Part shown: one piece after another, positions 1-11,411 of the stretch
How positions within the stretch are numbered: the first letter of the stretch is position 1
Layout: every line of letters starts with the position of its first letter
Assembly (NCBI GenBank): GCA_036250225.1
Contig: JAPZLL010000022.1
Location: 1-64,000 of the forward strand
Reading direction: 5' to 3'
DNA from: Cercophora sp. LCS_1
Taxonomy: Eukaryota > Ascomycota > Sordariomycetes > Sordariales > Lasiosphaeriaceae
Length of the DNA: 64,000 nucleotides
The notes under the pieces: model-generated
What the model saw: only the letters and a program-made list of their open reading frames with translations
Database searches by the model: none
What the model was told of the DNA's origin: nothing
Program-made: the position numbers and the translations under genes

Positions 1-478
1 CCGCTCGGGGCTTGTGGGTCCCCGCGCCCCGTGCTTCTCTGATTGGTGTCATCCCGTGGCCCGTGCGCCCTCCTTGAGGTCATGACTTGGGTCGTGACAG
101 GTTATTGACAAGGGTAAAGTTGTCTCTTTTGGCCCATTTTTTGTTATGGGCTTTAATGGCTTAATTTGTGATGGCACACAAGGAATAGGTTGGTTTGTTG
201 GTGGTGGGGCAGATTGGGATGTGCGAGTTGCTGATTTAGAGGCGTTAGAGGTTGGAAGGGGTTGAGAGGAGGGTTGTGCAGGTTTGGCAGGGGGTAAGGC
301 AGGAGGTTGAGTGGGTTTTTTTGGGCATTTTGAGGTCGCTATAAGTTGGGTTGGGTTTTGGTCACAAGGTGGTTCCATTTGATACATATCTCTATTGCTA
401 TTCTACAATCCACCACGTTTACCTCCGCCACACCGCTCATCGGATCGGCTGCAAGAGCCTCGAGGACAACATCCCAGG
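1..478. other. left edge, no supported gene
   Basis: No gene is supported here. Roughly 120-345 is G/T-rich low-complexity sequence whose complement reads as Pro/Ser/Thr-rich, so the open frame across it is probably compositional. The window edge could cut a gene lying further left. Confidence 0.4.
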
Positions 479-961
479 TTACGCGCTCTCGTTTCGGAGT
501 AGGCTCTCTCCATGCTTGTTGCTAGAGCCTTTAGGGTCCGCATAGTGTTCCTTAGTAACCGGCGGCCTTTTCAAGAGGCCCCCTTTGCGCCATGTTCTCT
601 TGCTCCCTTCACCAGCAGACTTCACGGTAGAAGTCACAGCCTCAGCATCAGTCGAAACTGCGGTCGTAGACTCCTTGACTGAACCCTTCTTCTTTTTCAT
701 AGTACCGAGAGACACCTTCATTCCATCCCACCAAGTTGAGACCCGCGCGCGCGTGCTCTTTGCCTGTTTGTCAATCGTGCTATGCTGCAAGCCCGTCGTG
801 CTTCCATGGCCCACGGGTGGCTTCCTTCGGACGGATTCATCTGGCTTCAGTGCATCCTGGGTCGGCGTAACCGGATTGACCAGTGAGATAGCGGCCTCCC
901 TCTCCCTCTCCAGCGCTTCCTCGGATTCGCTCTCATGGACCGCGGAATCGCGAGGGGGATT
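479..961 (-). other. open in-frame continuation downstream of the HNH gene stop
   Basis: The frame stays open for 160 codons after the TAG at 962-964 that ends the HNH-domain protein. The translated tail is hydrophilic: a Glu-rich stretch, a Ser/Thr-rich stretch, and Lys/Arg clusters such as TMKKKKGSVKES. Its style matches the acidic end of the upstream protein. It could be the true C-terminus behind a nonsense mutation, a read-through extension, an exon reached by a short intron I cannot place, or 3' UTR that happens to be open. It has no convincing ATG start of its own. Confidence 0.35.
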
Positions 962-2514
962 CTACTCCCCTCCCCGTTGACTGGATCCACTCAAGTCTGC
1001 ACGTTCAGTTCCGTCATTAGCTTCCTCAGGCTGGTCTGTCACCTCAGGTTGAGACGCTGCTTCAGACTCGGATACTGCTTCGGACTCTTCTCCCTCAAGT
1101 TCCGATTGGGCCAGTAAATTGTCTGCGAAAAGTCTCAAGTCCGCCATTTGAGCTGCCTCTCCCGGGAATTCCCAATTCTCATCCAAGAAATCGGGATGAT
1201 ATGGCACGTCGTCAAGTGCCTCCGCGCCGCCAGCCATGGCCAGCAGCTTGACCAAGGCCCACTGCACATCAAAGGCTAGAATCATCTTGTCCATGTGCCG
1301 CTGTGGGATATTGACCTCAATAATATCTCCCGATTCGACATTAAATCCGGTAGTCGGTCTAGATATTGCCACCACGGGCAACGCACCTGCTGGGGCTTGA
1401 TTGCCGCAGTACGGTACCGTTAAAGGCTCCAGCTCGGGGAAGGTAGCTTTGAAATCGGAGACGGTTTGGCCGAAAGGTGTGGATGGTTTCTTTCCGCTAA
1501 TGTCCCGGTCTCTCCATACCATCCAGTGGAATTGCAGGCGCAATGTCACAAGTTGGTTGGGGTTAGCAGACCTGGCAAGGTCCTCTGTGCCAATGTATTT
1601 GAGACCAAAGTATCCTTTTCCCCACCAATCGTAGAGGCTGGGCGCGAGCGAAATCATGTTCCAGTGCCTATCGTTGATCCCGGCTTTGGAAGTGAACAGG
1701 GAGAGAAGGCGTGTGTCCAACTCACGCCCAGTTTGGCCGGGTGGTGGCGTTAAGAACCCTGCTGCTGTGTACACTATGAGGCACTTGGCCCACCGCAATC
1801 TTGAAACCTCAGAGGAGTTGGCGGCGAAAGGGAGGATGTGGCATACCTCAGGGTCCCGGGTTCCTGTAATAACACAGCGGTTGGAGTCGATCGCCCTCCG
1901 CTTGTTGGCGAAGAAGCTATTTCTTCTAGCCTTCCCATCCTTCTGAAACTTGGTCTTCCGACGGGGTACATTTTCCTCGTCCTCAGACTCGCTGGGAGTA
2001 GGCGCGTCAAAGTGCTGATGGCGTGCTGCTGCTAGGGCGAGTGCGTCGAGGTTGAGTGTCGATAGGTTTTTAGTCGCAACTACAGCCCCTATTAGGTACA
2101 TGAAAGGTGTTTACCGCGACTGAAAAACTTACACATCTTGACTACTGTCGGGATCGCGAAGAGGCGGCAGAGAAATGCATCGAAAGCACCCATCGGGCCA
2201 GACACTATACCGTAGAGTGTGCCATAGTCCAACTCGAGTATTGCCGAAACCTCAAGATCACTAAAGTTTCGATATTTCTCCATGGGTTGTCCGGTTAGGT
2301 ATGTGAACTTTGCCTTCCAGTATCCCTCTGCCTTCCGGACAAGCTCGAGTTTCCGTGCCAACTCATCGAGCGGGAGGAGAGGTGTGGTGCTCTGCTGCTC
2401 GGGTAGCCTTTTTCCGTTGTCAAGAACGCAATGGAGCTCGCGTATCGCCCTTTTGTTGGCTCCAAAGTCTTTCATGAAGCGGGCGTAACGCTCTTCTGTT
2501 GTCTTCGACGACAT
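962..2514 (-). CDS. HNH-endonuclease-domain protein, fungal type
   Basis: Exons on the complement are 2133-2514 and 962-2088. The 44-nt intron has donor GTAAGT and acceptor CTAATAG, and the spliced length gives 502 residues. The N-terminal third is a charged helical region. In the middle is an HNH-like core, RCVITGTRDPEVCHILPF, with two Cys and the His typical of the fungal HNH_2 family. It is followed by a conserved tail with Trp-rich blocks (YDWWGKGYFGLKY, FHWMVWRDRD). The C-terminal 60 residues are acidic and Ser/Glu-rich. The ATG at 2514 is the first in frame. Proteins of this family are numerous and variable in filamentous fungi; their substrate is generally unknown, and I infer only a possible nuclease fold. 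The oddity is the TAG at 962 followed by 160 more open codons. Confidence 0.75.
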
Positions 2515-4100
2515 CGCGCTCGATCGTGCTCACAAAACGCTCCCGCAGCCCAACGGGATGCGTCGGTGGGTGATGAAGCGTCTTCGCAGGAGAAGAGGGA
2601 AGCGGGAATGCACTGGCTTAGAACCAGTCCTCCCTGATCGAGATGTGGAAGTGAGAAACTAGGATTCCACCGACCAGGCGGGTCCCAGAGAGTGATTGAG
2701 AAGGAGTGGCTGAACCTTGGAGGGAGCCGCTGAAGAATGGCCGTAAGTTTACAAGAGGAAGTTCCAATGGTGGGGGTCTGGCCATTATATATTTGGAAGT
2801 GGAGGAACGCAAACACGGAAGTTCGCAGGGGCGCACCGGCCAACGGCGATAGGTTTTTGCAACGGCGGCAGTGTTAAAGATGCGATAAAGTTGAGTTTAG
2901 ACATTCCATCCGATGTTGAAAGTGGGACCAATTAGTGGTGCAGGTAAGTAGATAAGCGATACGGGAGCGATGTATGGTAATAAACAGACGAATCTGTTCC
3001 GAAAAAAACGTGCGCCATACCCAGTTAGTCCTGTGAATTTTTTGTACTGGCTGCAGCCAGTTGCTGCAAACTGGTGCACGAATCACCAAGGCATAATCTC
3101 AAATAAAATACCCCGAACAATACACAGTCTCGTTCGCGATGCAATGTCTGCTTTTAATCTGTCACATTTCCGCCCCTCAATCTCCTTCCCCTTAGTTGCA
3201 CTCCAGGCCGTTTACCAGATACATTGTGTCAGAGACAGATGGAGACAACAATAACAAGCCAACTCAAAAGGCTGACAACGCCCGTCTATTGTAGTAAGAA
3301 TAAGTAGATAAAACAACCCGCATTTTCCTCCGTTCTTCCCGTCGACTCCCGCGAGGAAGCCCTCAAGAATATGTCGTGACTGGACCACAGGCCAACAACC
3401 TGTTATTTTTTTGTGACTTCCTCAACCCAGCCCTTGTGACAGCGTTACTCCGACACCAATGGGCAATTGTATTGACCATAGGGATTCATTGTAGGCCCAG
3501 CTGTGGAAGAAGAGAATGAAGAACGCGAAAGTAGAAAAACCAACATCACGCAAAAGCCTCGATCAAGGTGCGACCGCATCTCCAAGGAAGCAGCGCCGTT
3601 TAGGCCCCTCCTGCCGGAACTAGGTGAATTGAAGTATCCCCAGTGTTTAACCCGACGCCCCGTTGAGAAACAAACCCCGTCAACCTCCTGGAAAACGCAG
3701 CAGGCTCCTCCTGCTTCCGACTTGGGCCACATCCAGCATATGCTGCCCATTTGCTCAGACTTTGAGCTTTATCCACCCCCTCCTCGGCTCGGTGGGAATG
3801 CCAGTGTCTCAATGCCATATGTACTCCTATCAAAAGGGCTCGAGAACTTTAAACAATGAAATGCAGAGACGGCAGAGCGGTGCGATGCGTCGATTATATA
3901 GCACCACTGATGCTAGGTTGCGATGTGAACTTGGGGCATGCGACATCTCCAGGGGTTCTCAAGAACAGGCTGGGCATCCTCTTCCTAAGTACTGACGAGG
4001 CGGTCGTTCCACATCTTGCGCAACCGCTTCAGTCGATGCTGCAGACAGGAGAGGAGGCTGGGGAGCTCACATGTGGCCCTAGTTGCAACGAACCACAAAA
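2515..4100. other. intergenic: HNH gene promoter and PP2A gene 3' side
   Basis: Both flanking genes run leftward, so this holds the HNH gene promoter and the 3' UTR of the PP2A subunit gene. Short open frames occur on both strands, overlap one another and show no family resemblance. The only structure I noticed is a perfect 16-nt palindrome at 3046-3061. Confidence 0.4.
3046..3061. repeat. perfect 16-nt palindrome
   Basis: ACTGGCTGCAGCCAGT is identical to its reverse complement. It lies in the upstream region of the HNH gene. A dimeric regulator site is possible, but so is chance. Confidence 0.4.
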
Positions 4101-6382
4101 CTACCGTCCACTCCTCGAGGATCCGACCGAGTTTTGCCTCTCGTGGACAGTTGGTCGCCGCTCCCGACGATCGCCATCTTGCAGCTTCAGCGAGTCCAGT
4201 CTCTTCTGGTTATCTTCAGCTGCATCCACCTCGTCTAACCTGGGTAGGCCATTGACGGGAACGCGGGCCGGCGGACCATTAGTCGACCCGTTGGATTTCC
4301 TCTTGTTGGCCTGGTCAGTAATGGCAGCCCATCTCTTTTCTCGTTGCGCTTCTCTGGCCGCTGCCGTGTTCTGTTGTTCCGTATACTCGTGCGAACAGTC
4401 ATCGAAAAGTTGAGGGTTGATCTCCATAAACAACTTCATAGCGTTGTAAACCATGCCATGGATCGTCCTGGCCTCCTGTCAGCATCCATTAGGGTCTCGC
4501 AGAGCAAAACAACTAACCTGTTCCAGTGACCCTTCGAGTTCTCGTAGAGTGGCGCGAACATGATGGGGAGAATTATGTCAACATTGTCGCTGACCAGATT
4601 GCAAAAGTACTCGTTGTTCCAGAAGTAAAGAGCCCGCTCGGCAACCTGGAAATGAGGGCTGGCGACAGACTTTGCAAGCTGATGGAACAGCGGCTCCTGG
4701 ACCTTGGCGAACTCGGCTGGGTCCATGACCTCGAAGATGTCCTCAACTTCATTAAGGAACATGACTTCTTTGGTGCTGTTCACCTTGGGCCAGTAGCGCA
4801 ACAGACCAAGCACAACCTAGCACGATAAGTCAGCAAGTACCCTCAACAACACCGCGAGGGAGGGTAAATCCTACCTCTTCTGTCAACGACGCATCCTTCT
4901 CAAGAAACTGGACGATACAGTAGGCGAGCTGGGGATGGTACATGCTCAGGCTCTTCACTTTGTGGAGGGGGATGAGGACTCTTGTCAGGAACAGCTTATG
5001 CTCCTCCTTGAGCGGGAGGGCAAATCCGTTGATGATGGAGCCCAGGATCTCCAAGAGCTCAGCAATTCCATTGAACCTCTCCGTTTCGTAAGTGAATTGG
5101 AAGAAGACATTGTTAATGGAGCGGCGGATGAAAGAACGGAGATTGAGGAATTTTCCGTAGATTCGGTGAAGAGTGGTCTTGAGGAAATCGCGCTCTCTGG
5201 GATCCTCCGAGTCGAACAGTTCGAGCAACTGGAGGACGAAGCTGTGATCGATGAACGCCTTGGCGATGTTGGTGTTGAAATCCTGGCTCTCAATAAAGCG
5301 GAGGAAGAATTCGTACACCACTTGAATGTGCGGCCATGCTACCTCCAACACGGGCTCATCCTCCTCGGGGTCGAAAGCCTCACCCTGAGGATTCATAGGG
5401 GGGGGGATGGGGCGGAAGAGGTTCTTGGCAAACATCTCAACCACTTTGGGGTACATGGGTTCTGTGATGACCTGCCGATTGTTGGCTACGTAGTCGAGAA
5501 GCTCATGCAGGGCCAACCGCTTGATCTCCTTGGACTTCATGTCGGCGCTAGCGTCATTGAAGTCGAAGATGACGTTGCACTGCTCAATCTTCTGCATGAA
5601 GAGTTCCTGACGGCGGTTCGGCGGCACCTCGTGAAAGCCCGGGAGCTTGTCCAGCTCGCGGTTGGCCGAAATATCGAATCGCGACGAGTGCTGTCTCCTC
5701 GGCGTCTTGGGACCCTCCAACACATCCTTCGGTGTTGACTGGTGCAGTCTGTCGTACATGAGTGACTTAGACCCGGCCTTAGGCGGCGCAAGGTCATGCG
5801 GCATAGTTTCGGCGGCACCGGGAGGAGGAACATGCTAGAAGGGAGAATATTAGAGCTAAGTTTCCTGACATGGGCATAATGTTGGAGTGGTAACGTACCG
5901 GAGGGCCGCTGGGGCTCACGATAACAGTTGGAGGGAGCGGTCCGTGGCGCGCGGGCGTGCTACCACCATTCGCACCTTGAGTCGAGCCCCCCATACTGCT
6001 GAACCTGTCTGGGACACCGGGGTTTTGCCCAGCCTGGGCTTGGGCACCAAGCCCCTGGCCGGCATGGTCTCCGTGCCCGGCGTTGTTCGGTGGAAGAGGC
6101 TTGTTGCGGATGTCATTCAGCGTAGACGAGGAAGACGACGGGGTCAGGACGGGTGACTGGTTGGCGTCCCTGGAGCCAGAGTTCGGCGACGCTGTCCCAT
6201 CTTTCGCGTCCTTATTCTTCTTCGAGGACTTGTTCCCGCTCCTCGAGAGCTACGGGGTCGCGCAGTTAGCAATCATACGGCCAGAAGACCCCGAATACGA
6301 AATGTCGAGGCGCATTGCCTGGGCAAATTGGGAATGGGAATGGCAGAGGGTAACCTACAACTCTCTGGCTGAAACGCTTCAT
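4101..6382 (-). CDS. RTS1: PP2A regulatory subunit B56 (B', Rts1-type)
   Basis: Five exons on the complement: 6359-6382, 5899-6249, 4875-5834, 4518-4816 and 4101-4467, giving 666 residues. Introns are canonical, with a GCTAACTG branch in the first and a 24-nt first coding exon (MKRFSQRV). The N-terminus (about 1-135) is a disordered Ser/Pro/Gly/Gln-rich tail. The rest is the B56 HEAT-like domain, with recognisable blocks such as ALHELLDYVANNRQV, EVAWPHIQVVYEFFLRFIES, LKTTLHRIYGKFLNLR and YFWNNEYFCNLVS. A basic Ser-rich tail ends the protein. B56 subunits direct PP2A to kinetochores, the cell cycle and stress signalling, in cytoplasm and nucleus. The N-terminal start rests on the MKRF exon splicing into frame. 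Confidence 0.95.
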
Positions 6383-8689
6383 CTTGGTTGACAACAGCTT
6401 CCCGTGTTGTGGGGCGATTGAAAGCGCCCAGATCAACCCTTGCAGGGTATGTCAACAGTGTCGGAGCCCGATATATGCTGGATTGGCGATGCCAAAAGTC
6501 AGGCGTACGGCTATGGCAGCGTTGTCGGCGACGGGGCGACTGTAGGTGGACGAGTCGTGCTGTCGGTCCTTGATTTGTGCATCCACCAGGCGGGGAGGGG
6601 GAGCGCGACTCCGGGTGCGATCGAAAAGGGTTGCGGGATTGTAAGCGCTGCGGCGACTAAATTGACGGATGGATCGCGCGGGTAGGTAGTTTTTTCGGGA
6701 GGGCACGAGGTTCGACGCCGGGAACGGATGGCTGTCGGAGAGGAAAGAAGGAGACGCTGCGGATCGGGAGTGCTTGAACTGGAGGTAGGGTCGATTGGTT
6801 GGCGCAGATCATACAAGCAACGCGAGAGGGGCTTTCAACACCCGTCGCAATCCGCAGGCCCAGGGGATTGACAAGGCGGGTAACAGCAACTGCCCAAGAT
6901 CCTTTTCTGGTGTTTTGGTGTCGAGGATTGGGGAAATGGGATGCTTGGGCTGACGTTCCGCTCCAGGTCGCAGCTGTTTTTGCGGGGCTTCGAGGTCGCG
7001 GGTCCAAATCCGCCTGACTTGTGGCTGTTTGCACGTAGGAGGCACCTTGGACAGGGGGCCTCACCACAAGAACACAGGAAGTGAGGCTGAAGCGGTGAAG
7101 CGCCGAGACGGACGAGAGTCCACAAGCACAGTGTTCTTCTTGGGATTGGCTTGTCGTGCTGAACGCTAATTCGTTATCGAAGGAGCAAGTAAAGCGGGAT
7201 GTATTGAAGTGTCAAGCGTAAGAATGCCGGCGCTGAATCCTTGTGCCGAAGCCAAAGCGATGGAGACGCGTTTCCAAGTCAAAGGACCCGCATCTAAGGG
7301 TTGGCGACGTGTGACTGACAGAACAGTCAAGGGATAAGAGCCTAAAGCTTTGGCCTGAGGTTGCGAAGCACAATCTAGGCTGCAAAGGACTATTGGACAC
7401 AACTTTGACAGGTGGGTGATGTTCAGATCCGAGCGAATGGATGAGTTTCCAAATGGTTTGCGGTTGAGGGGTTCGTAGCAAGAGGAGCACGGGCTTCACA
7501 CCACCGGGCAGCTGCCGCTGGTGCTGGCAGCAGGCAGTCATAGAGACTGTGAAGAACGCAAAAAAGCCGAACCATGCAATGCACTTGTTGCGCTTGGGAT
7601 GTCCAACCCATTGGGCTTCTGAAAGAATACCTGGTCTGAGAGAATACCGGATTTAAGAGAAGGTATTATACAAACAAAACAACTCCTGCGTTGTGCTCCA
7701 GTGATCTCGCCCGTGCGGGACTCGACTGAGAAATACCTAAATACCATTCGTCACTTCCAGCAATGCAGCACAAGGGCGGGGGCACTCGCAGGAAGCAGGA
7801 CACGGATTTGCTTGTTCCAGTATACATAATAGGTACCATGGGCAAGTTGGTGACAAAATAATCGGCACACTGAATCCAGTTGATGCCACTTCAAGTGGCC
7901 CCGTCCATCGTCTCATAGACAATTGGCTAGCTGCTTTCAACTTCGCTCGAGCATGCTTCCTCCCAAACTTGGGAATCTTCCAGAACCGATCTTAAGACGG
8001 AGGATATACAGAGTGCTCCCTCATCTCAGATTCGACAGTAGCTCTGTTTTTTTCTCGTTCAACGTCATTGGACTCAAAATCATCCTCTCAACTTTTCAGT
8101 CCCCAATGACCCGACTCGCCAGACGATGGAAATCACTTCGACGTGCTGAGCCCCTCAAGCGACTAGACCACACCATAATCTCGATATTGGATTATATTGA
8201 ACCCCATAAGAAATTCAATCGCAAGTTAGTGACTAGTGACAACTTGCAGACCTGAATGAATAACTGATGAATTGTTGTGGGTTCTTGCTCCCGTCGTTTC
8301 ACTGATTTACAGCCTTCCAAGGTCCGTGCGCTCCCTCTCCGCGGTGGCTTGTCACTGAACTTGCACTGTACTGTGATGCTCAAACAGTATCCACGTACCT
8401 ATTTGGGAGCCGTGCAAGCCTCCAGTTATTCAGGTTGTGATTCTTTCAAAATCGCGGACACTTCCCCCCTCTAACCCCCGCCGTTTTCCCTTGGGGGTCA
8501 ACTCCCATGGTGATGTTTCCCAACTCAAAATTTTAAGGTTCCATTTTCGCCGCCAACCACAAAAAGCCGTTTCTGACATCCTGTCACACCTGCTCCCTTG
8601 AGCTTCAACACCCAGCGTGCCGCTTGCGGTGCCTCCCAGTCGCCAACACGTTTCTCATTTCCTGAGCCATACTGAGGCTTCCGGCTGCC
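6383..8689. other. 2.3-kb divergent promoter region (RTS1 / TFC1)
   Basis: This separates two divergently transcribed genes. I see no open frame with family signal. Near 7842-7900 lies one copy of a short dispersed repeat shared with 54412-54468. The sequence just before 8690 is ordinary 5' UTR, pyrimidine- and purine-mixed. Confidence 0.4.
7842..7900 (+). repeat. dispersed relic repeat, copy A
   Basis: About 58 nt align with 54412-54468, including an identical core TGATGCCACTTCAAG. Several differences read T or A here against C or G in the other copy, for example CCAGTTGATG against CCAGCTGATG. It is non-coding, in the long RTS1-TFC1 gap. Confidence 0.55.
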
Positions 8690-11126
8690 ATGGCGTCCGA
8701 GAATATGGGTGACTCGCAGCATGCACCCAGATATCCCATCTCGGCTCGACGATTGGGCGCCTTGGAGCACCCCCTGATCATCAAGGATGTCGATGGTGGT
8801 CTCAAAACATTTGGACCTAAGCCTGTCCTGGAAGCCGTAAGATATTTGATTCTGAAGAAAACCAGTGGATGCTAACTCGAGACAGATCTTGGACTCTCAG
8901 AGCCCACAGATTTCCGTGCCTCTGTACCTTCGGCCTGATAATCCCACAGTCAGACCACTGACCTCGCACAACGCCCTTACTCACAATGTGGTGTTGAAGG
9001 TTACCGTCCCAAAGCGTACCGGGAGGAAGCGCAAACGGGGATCCGATGACCCCTTTACCGGTGGTGATGACCCAGTCGTGGCAGGGGAGGGGAGCGTCTT
9101 CTCAATGCACAAACTGGATGCCCCCAAGGTTCTCAGGCGAAAGCTCCAAGATAACGTGGGGAGGTACGCCATTGAGCCAATTGGCATCATTCGCAACACC
9201 CACAGATACAGGGGCAAGTCCCGGAAAAGCTTTAACCTCAGTGCATGAATGATCTAACAGATCGCAGGCCTCACAGACTTCCAATACTCCCTCAGCGACT
9301 CTCAATTCATGACCCGGTTTGTCGACAGGGTTCTGCCCCAGAACGTAGACCGCATAAGAAGCTTCTACCTTGAGCCAGGCATCGAGGCTGGCAGCAACAT
9401 TGATCTTATACCACCTCCAAACTTCACCCCGATGACCCACCCGTTCGCCTACAACTACTCCCAGAATCCCTATACCAAGGAAGTCAGCCCGGGGGCCGAG
9501 TCACCGCTCAACGAAGAGGATGAATACAACCGAGTCGTCAATGTCACGTCCCGTGTCGCCACTGCCGGTTTCTTCATTGCCCACGACGAGTATCCTGTCC
9601 CTGCAGCTCCGAGCCGCGAACCTGACATGTCGGACCCGCAGATCGCCATGATCATGAACGAAATGCGCATCGCCATGGAGGAGCGCCCTATCTGGACACG
9701 ACGAAGCATGTGGAATCGGTTGGGTACCAAGTTTGCCTCCCTTCCCAAGAGTGGCAGCTTGGTTCGTCACTGTTTACAATATGCCGGCTACCAGTTCAAG
9801 GGTGGTCCATGGCGCGACGCCCTGGTCAAATATGGCCTCGACCCAAGGTCAGACCCCAAGTACCGAATCTACCAGACCCTCATCTTCAAGCTCCACAAAA
9901 CTCGAATCGGGTCAGTCGGTCGTTCCTGGCAAGCCGTCCGGCGTAATGAGCTTGGCGTCACCAACTTTGGTCAGTATTGGCAAGGGATGGGTAAGCAAGA
10001 TTTTCCCCTCGACACACACGAGTTCAACGGCCAAGGATTCAGCACCGACGGCAAGGTCTGGCAGGTTTGCGACATTACAGACCCTTTGTTGGCAAAGCTC
10101 TTTGCTGATGCCGAAATTCGTGAGGAGTGCGATGTGGAAATCAGTGGCTGGTACCACCGGGTATTGTGGTCGGTGGCAAAGGCCATCATGAAATGCAAAA
10201 TGCTGGCGATTCGCTTCAACCGCAAGCTCACAGACGACGATTTCACTGCAACCCTAGAAGCTGTCAAGGGCCCCAAAAATGGCGGCGACGGAGGCGGTGG
10301 CACTAGTATTGGTATAAGCCTTCCGGACTTACAGCTCACGCCGGAAGAATGTGAACAGCTGAGAGGGAAGAAGATGAAGCCTGGCTTGAGACAGGGGCGG
10401 GATCGGTGGGAAGAGAAGAGGAAGCGGACACACTACCGCGTCCGCATCCCACTGAAGGAGAGCGAGGCGCGTGAGGCCGAAAAGATGATCAGGCTTCTTT
10501 CAAAGTCCTTCAATATGCCAAAGCTTCTACCTGGAGCCACGGCTGAGGCTACTGGCGCACCCTCCCAAGATGTTGGTGAACGTGCAGTGGAGCGGGAGCC
10601 GGGCCAAGAGAGGGAGCAAATGCCCGGCGCTGTGGCAGAGGGAGGGGCACACGGAGAAGACGGAGAAGAAGAAGACGGCGAGGGCCAAGCCGAGTTTCAG
10701 GAAATCCTTGACGACTTGGACGAGGGCAATGAAAGTGATGAAGAGAGCGACGAGGAAGATGAGGACGAGGACGAGGGCGAAGAGGACGAAGAGGTGGACG
10801 ATGACGAAGAAGATGAGGAGGCGGAACAATACGATGAAGAGGAAGAGAACAATGACCCTCAGGGCGACCCTCAAGGCCGGGCAAACACCAAGCGTGTCTC
10901 GTTCGAGGAGGCGCCAGATGATGACGGATATGAATACTACGAGCAGGGCGAAGACGATGAAGAGGAAGACTACGGCGATGAGGAAGGCGACTTTGTGGAG
11001 CCTGCGGGTTATACTGACTACGAAGATGAAGAAGGAGATTACGAGGATGGTGAGCCCGAAGTTGACACCGACGACGAACCTGAGGGGCAGTATCCGAGCA
11101 GCGAGCTCAGTCATAGTCAAGGATAA
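8690..11126 (+). CDS. TFC1: RNA polymerase III factor TFIIIC subunit 5 (tau95/Sfc1)
   Basis: Exons 8690-8836, 8886-9213 and 9268-11126 give 777 residues. Intron 1 is canonical with a GCTAACTCG branch. Intron 2 starts with GCAAGT, a GC-AG intron, with a TCTAACAG branch; splicing yields THRYRGLTDFQYSL as the family requires. The N-terminal half is the tau95 dimerisation region (RYPISARRLGALEHPLIIKD), with a basic patch RTGRKRKRG near residue 95. The DNA-binding region begins near 298 with RPIWTRRSMWNRL and includes YQFKGGPWRDALVKYGLDPR. The last 140 residues are an extreme Asp/Glu tail. TFIIIC binds A and B boxes of tRNA genes in the nucleus. It stands divergent to RTS1 and converges with the AAA gene at 11412. 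Confidence 0.95.
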
Positions 11127-11411
11127 CGGGTAGCAGTGCAACCCAATCGGTGCCCCAGCAACCAACCTTGGTAACTACAAAATAGCACAGTGTTTATCAA
11201 CGACGCCGTTTATCAAATGCACCATATCTATGCAATTTGTGTCAGTGACAAATGCACCGCTCAAAACCCAGTAACTGAACATGATGTTGCAGACATTAAA
11301 CCCGCCATCCCTTGGCAGAGACACGCGGGCGCCATTCTCCCTGCTCTCACCTTGACGGAATGCATATGAATTCGACAGAAACCTCCCGCGCGTAATCACA
11401 AACGTAGCCAC

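Noticed and set aside
49..387. 112-codon Pro-rich open frame on the complement
   Set aside because: It follows a G/T-rich low-complexity tract and has no family signal; composition explains the openness.
3856..4413. 185-codon + strand frame
   Set aside because: It lies opposite the well-supported last exon of the PP2A B56 gene and mirrors its codon pattern.
4935..5738. 267-codon + strand frame
   Set aside because: It is the antisense shadow of the conserved B56 exon.
10527..11165. 212-codon hydrophobic complement frame resembling a membrane protein
   Set aside because: It is antisense to the Asp/Glu codons of the TFIIIC tail; GAN codons read backwards give Val/Leu/Phe/Ile.
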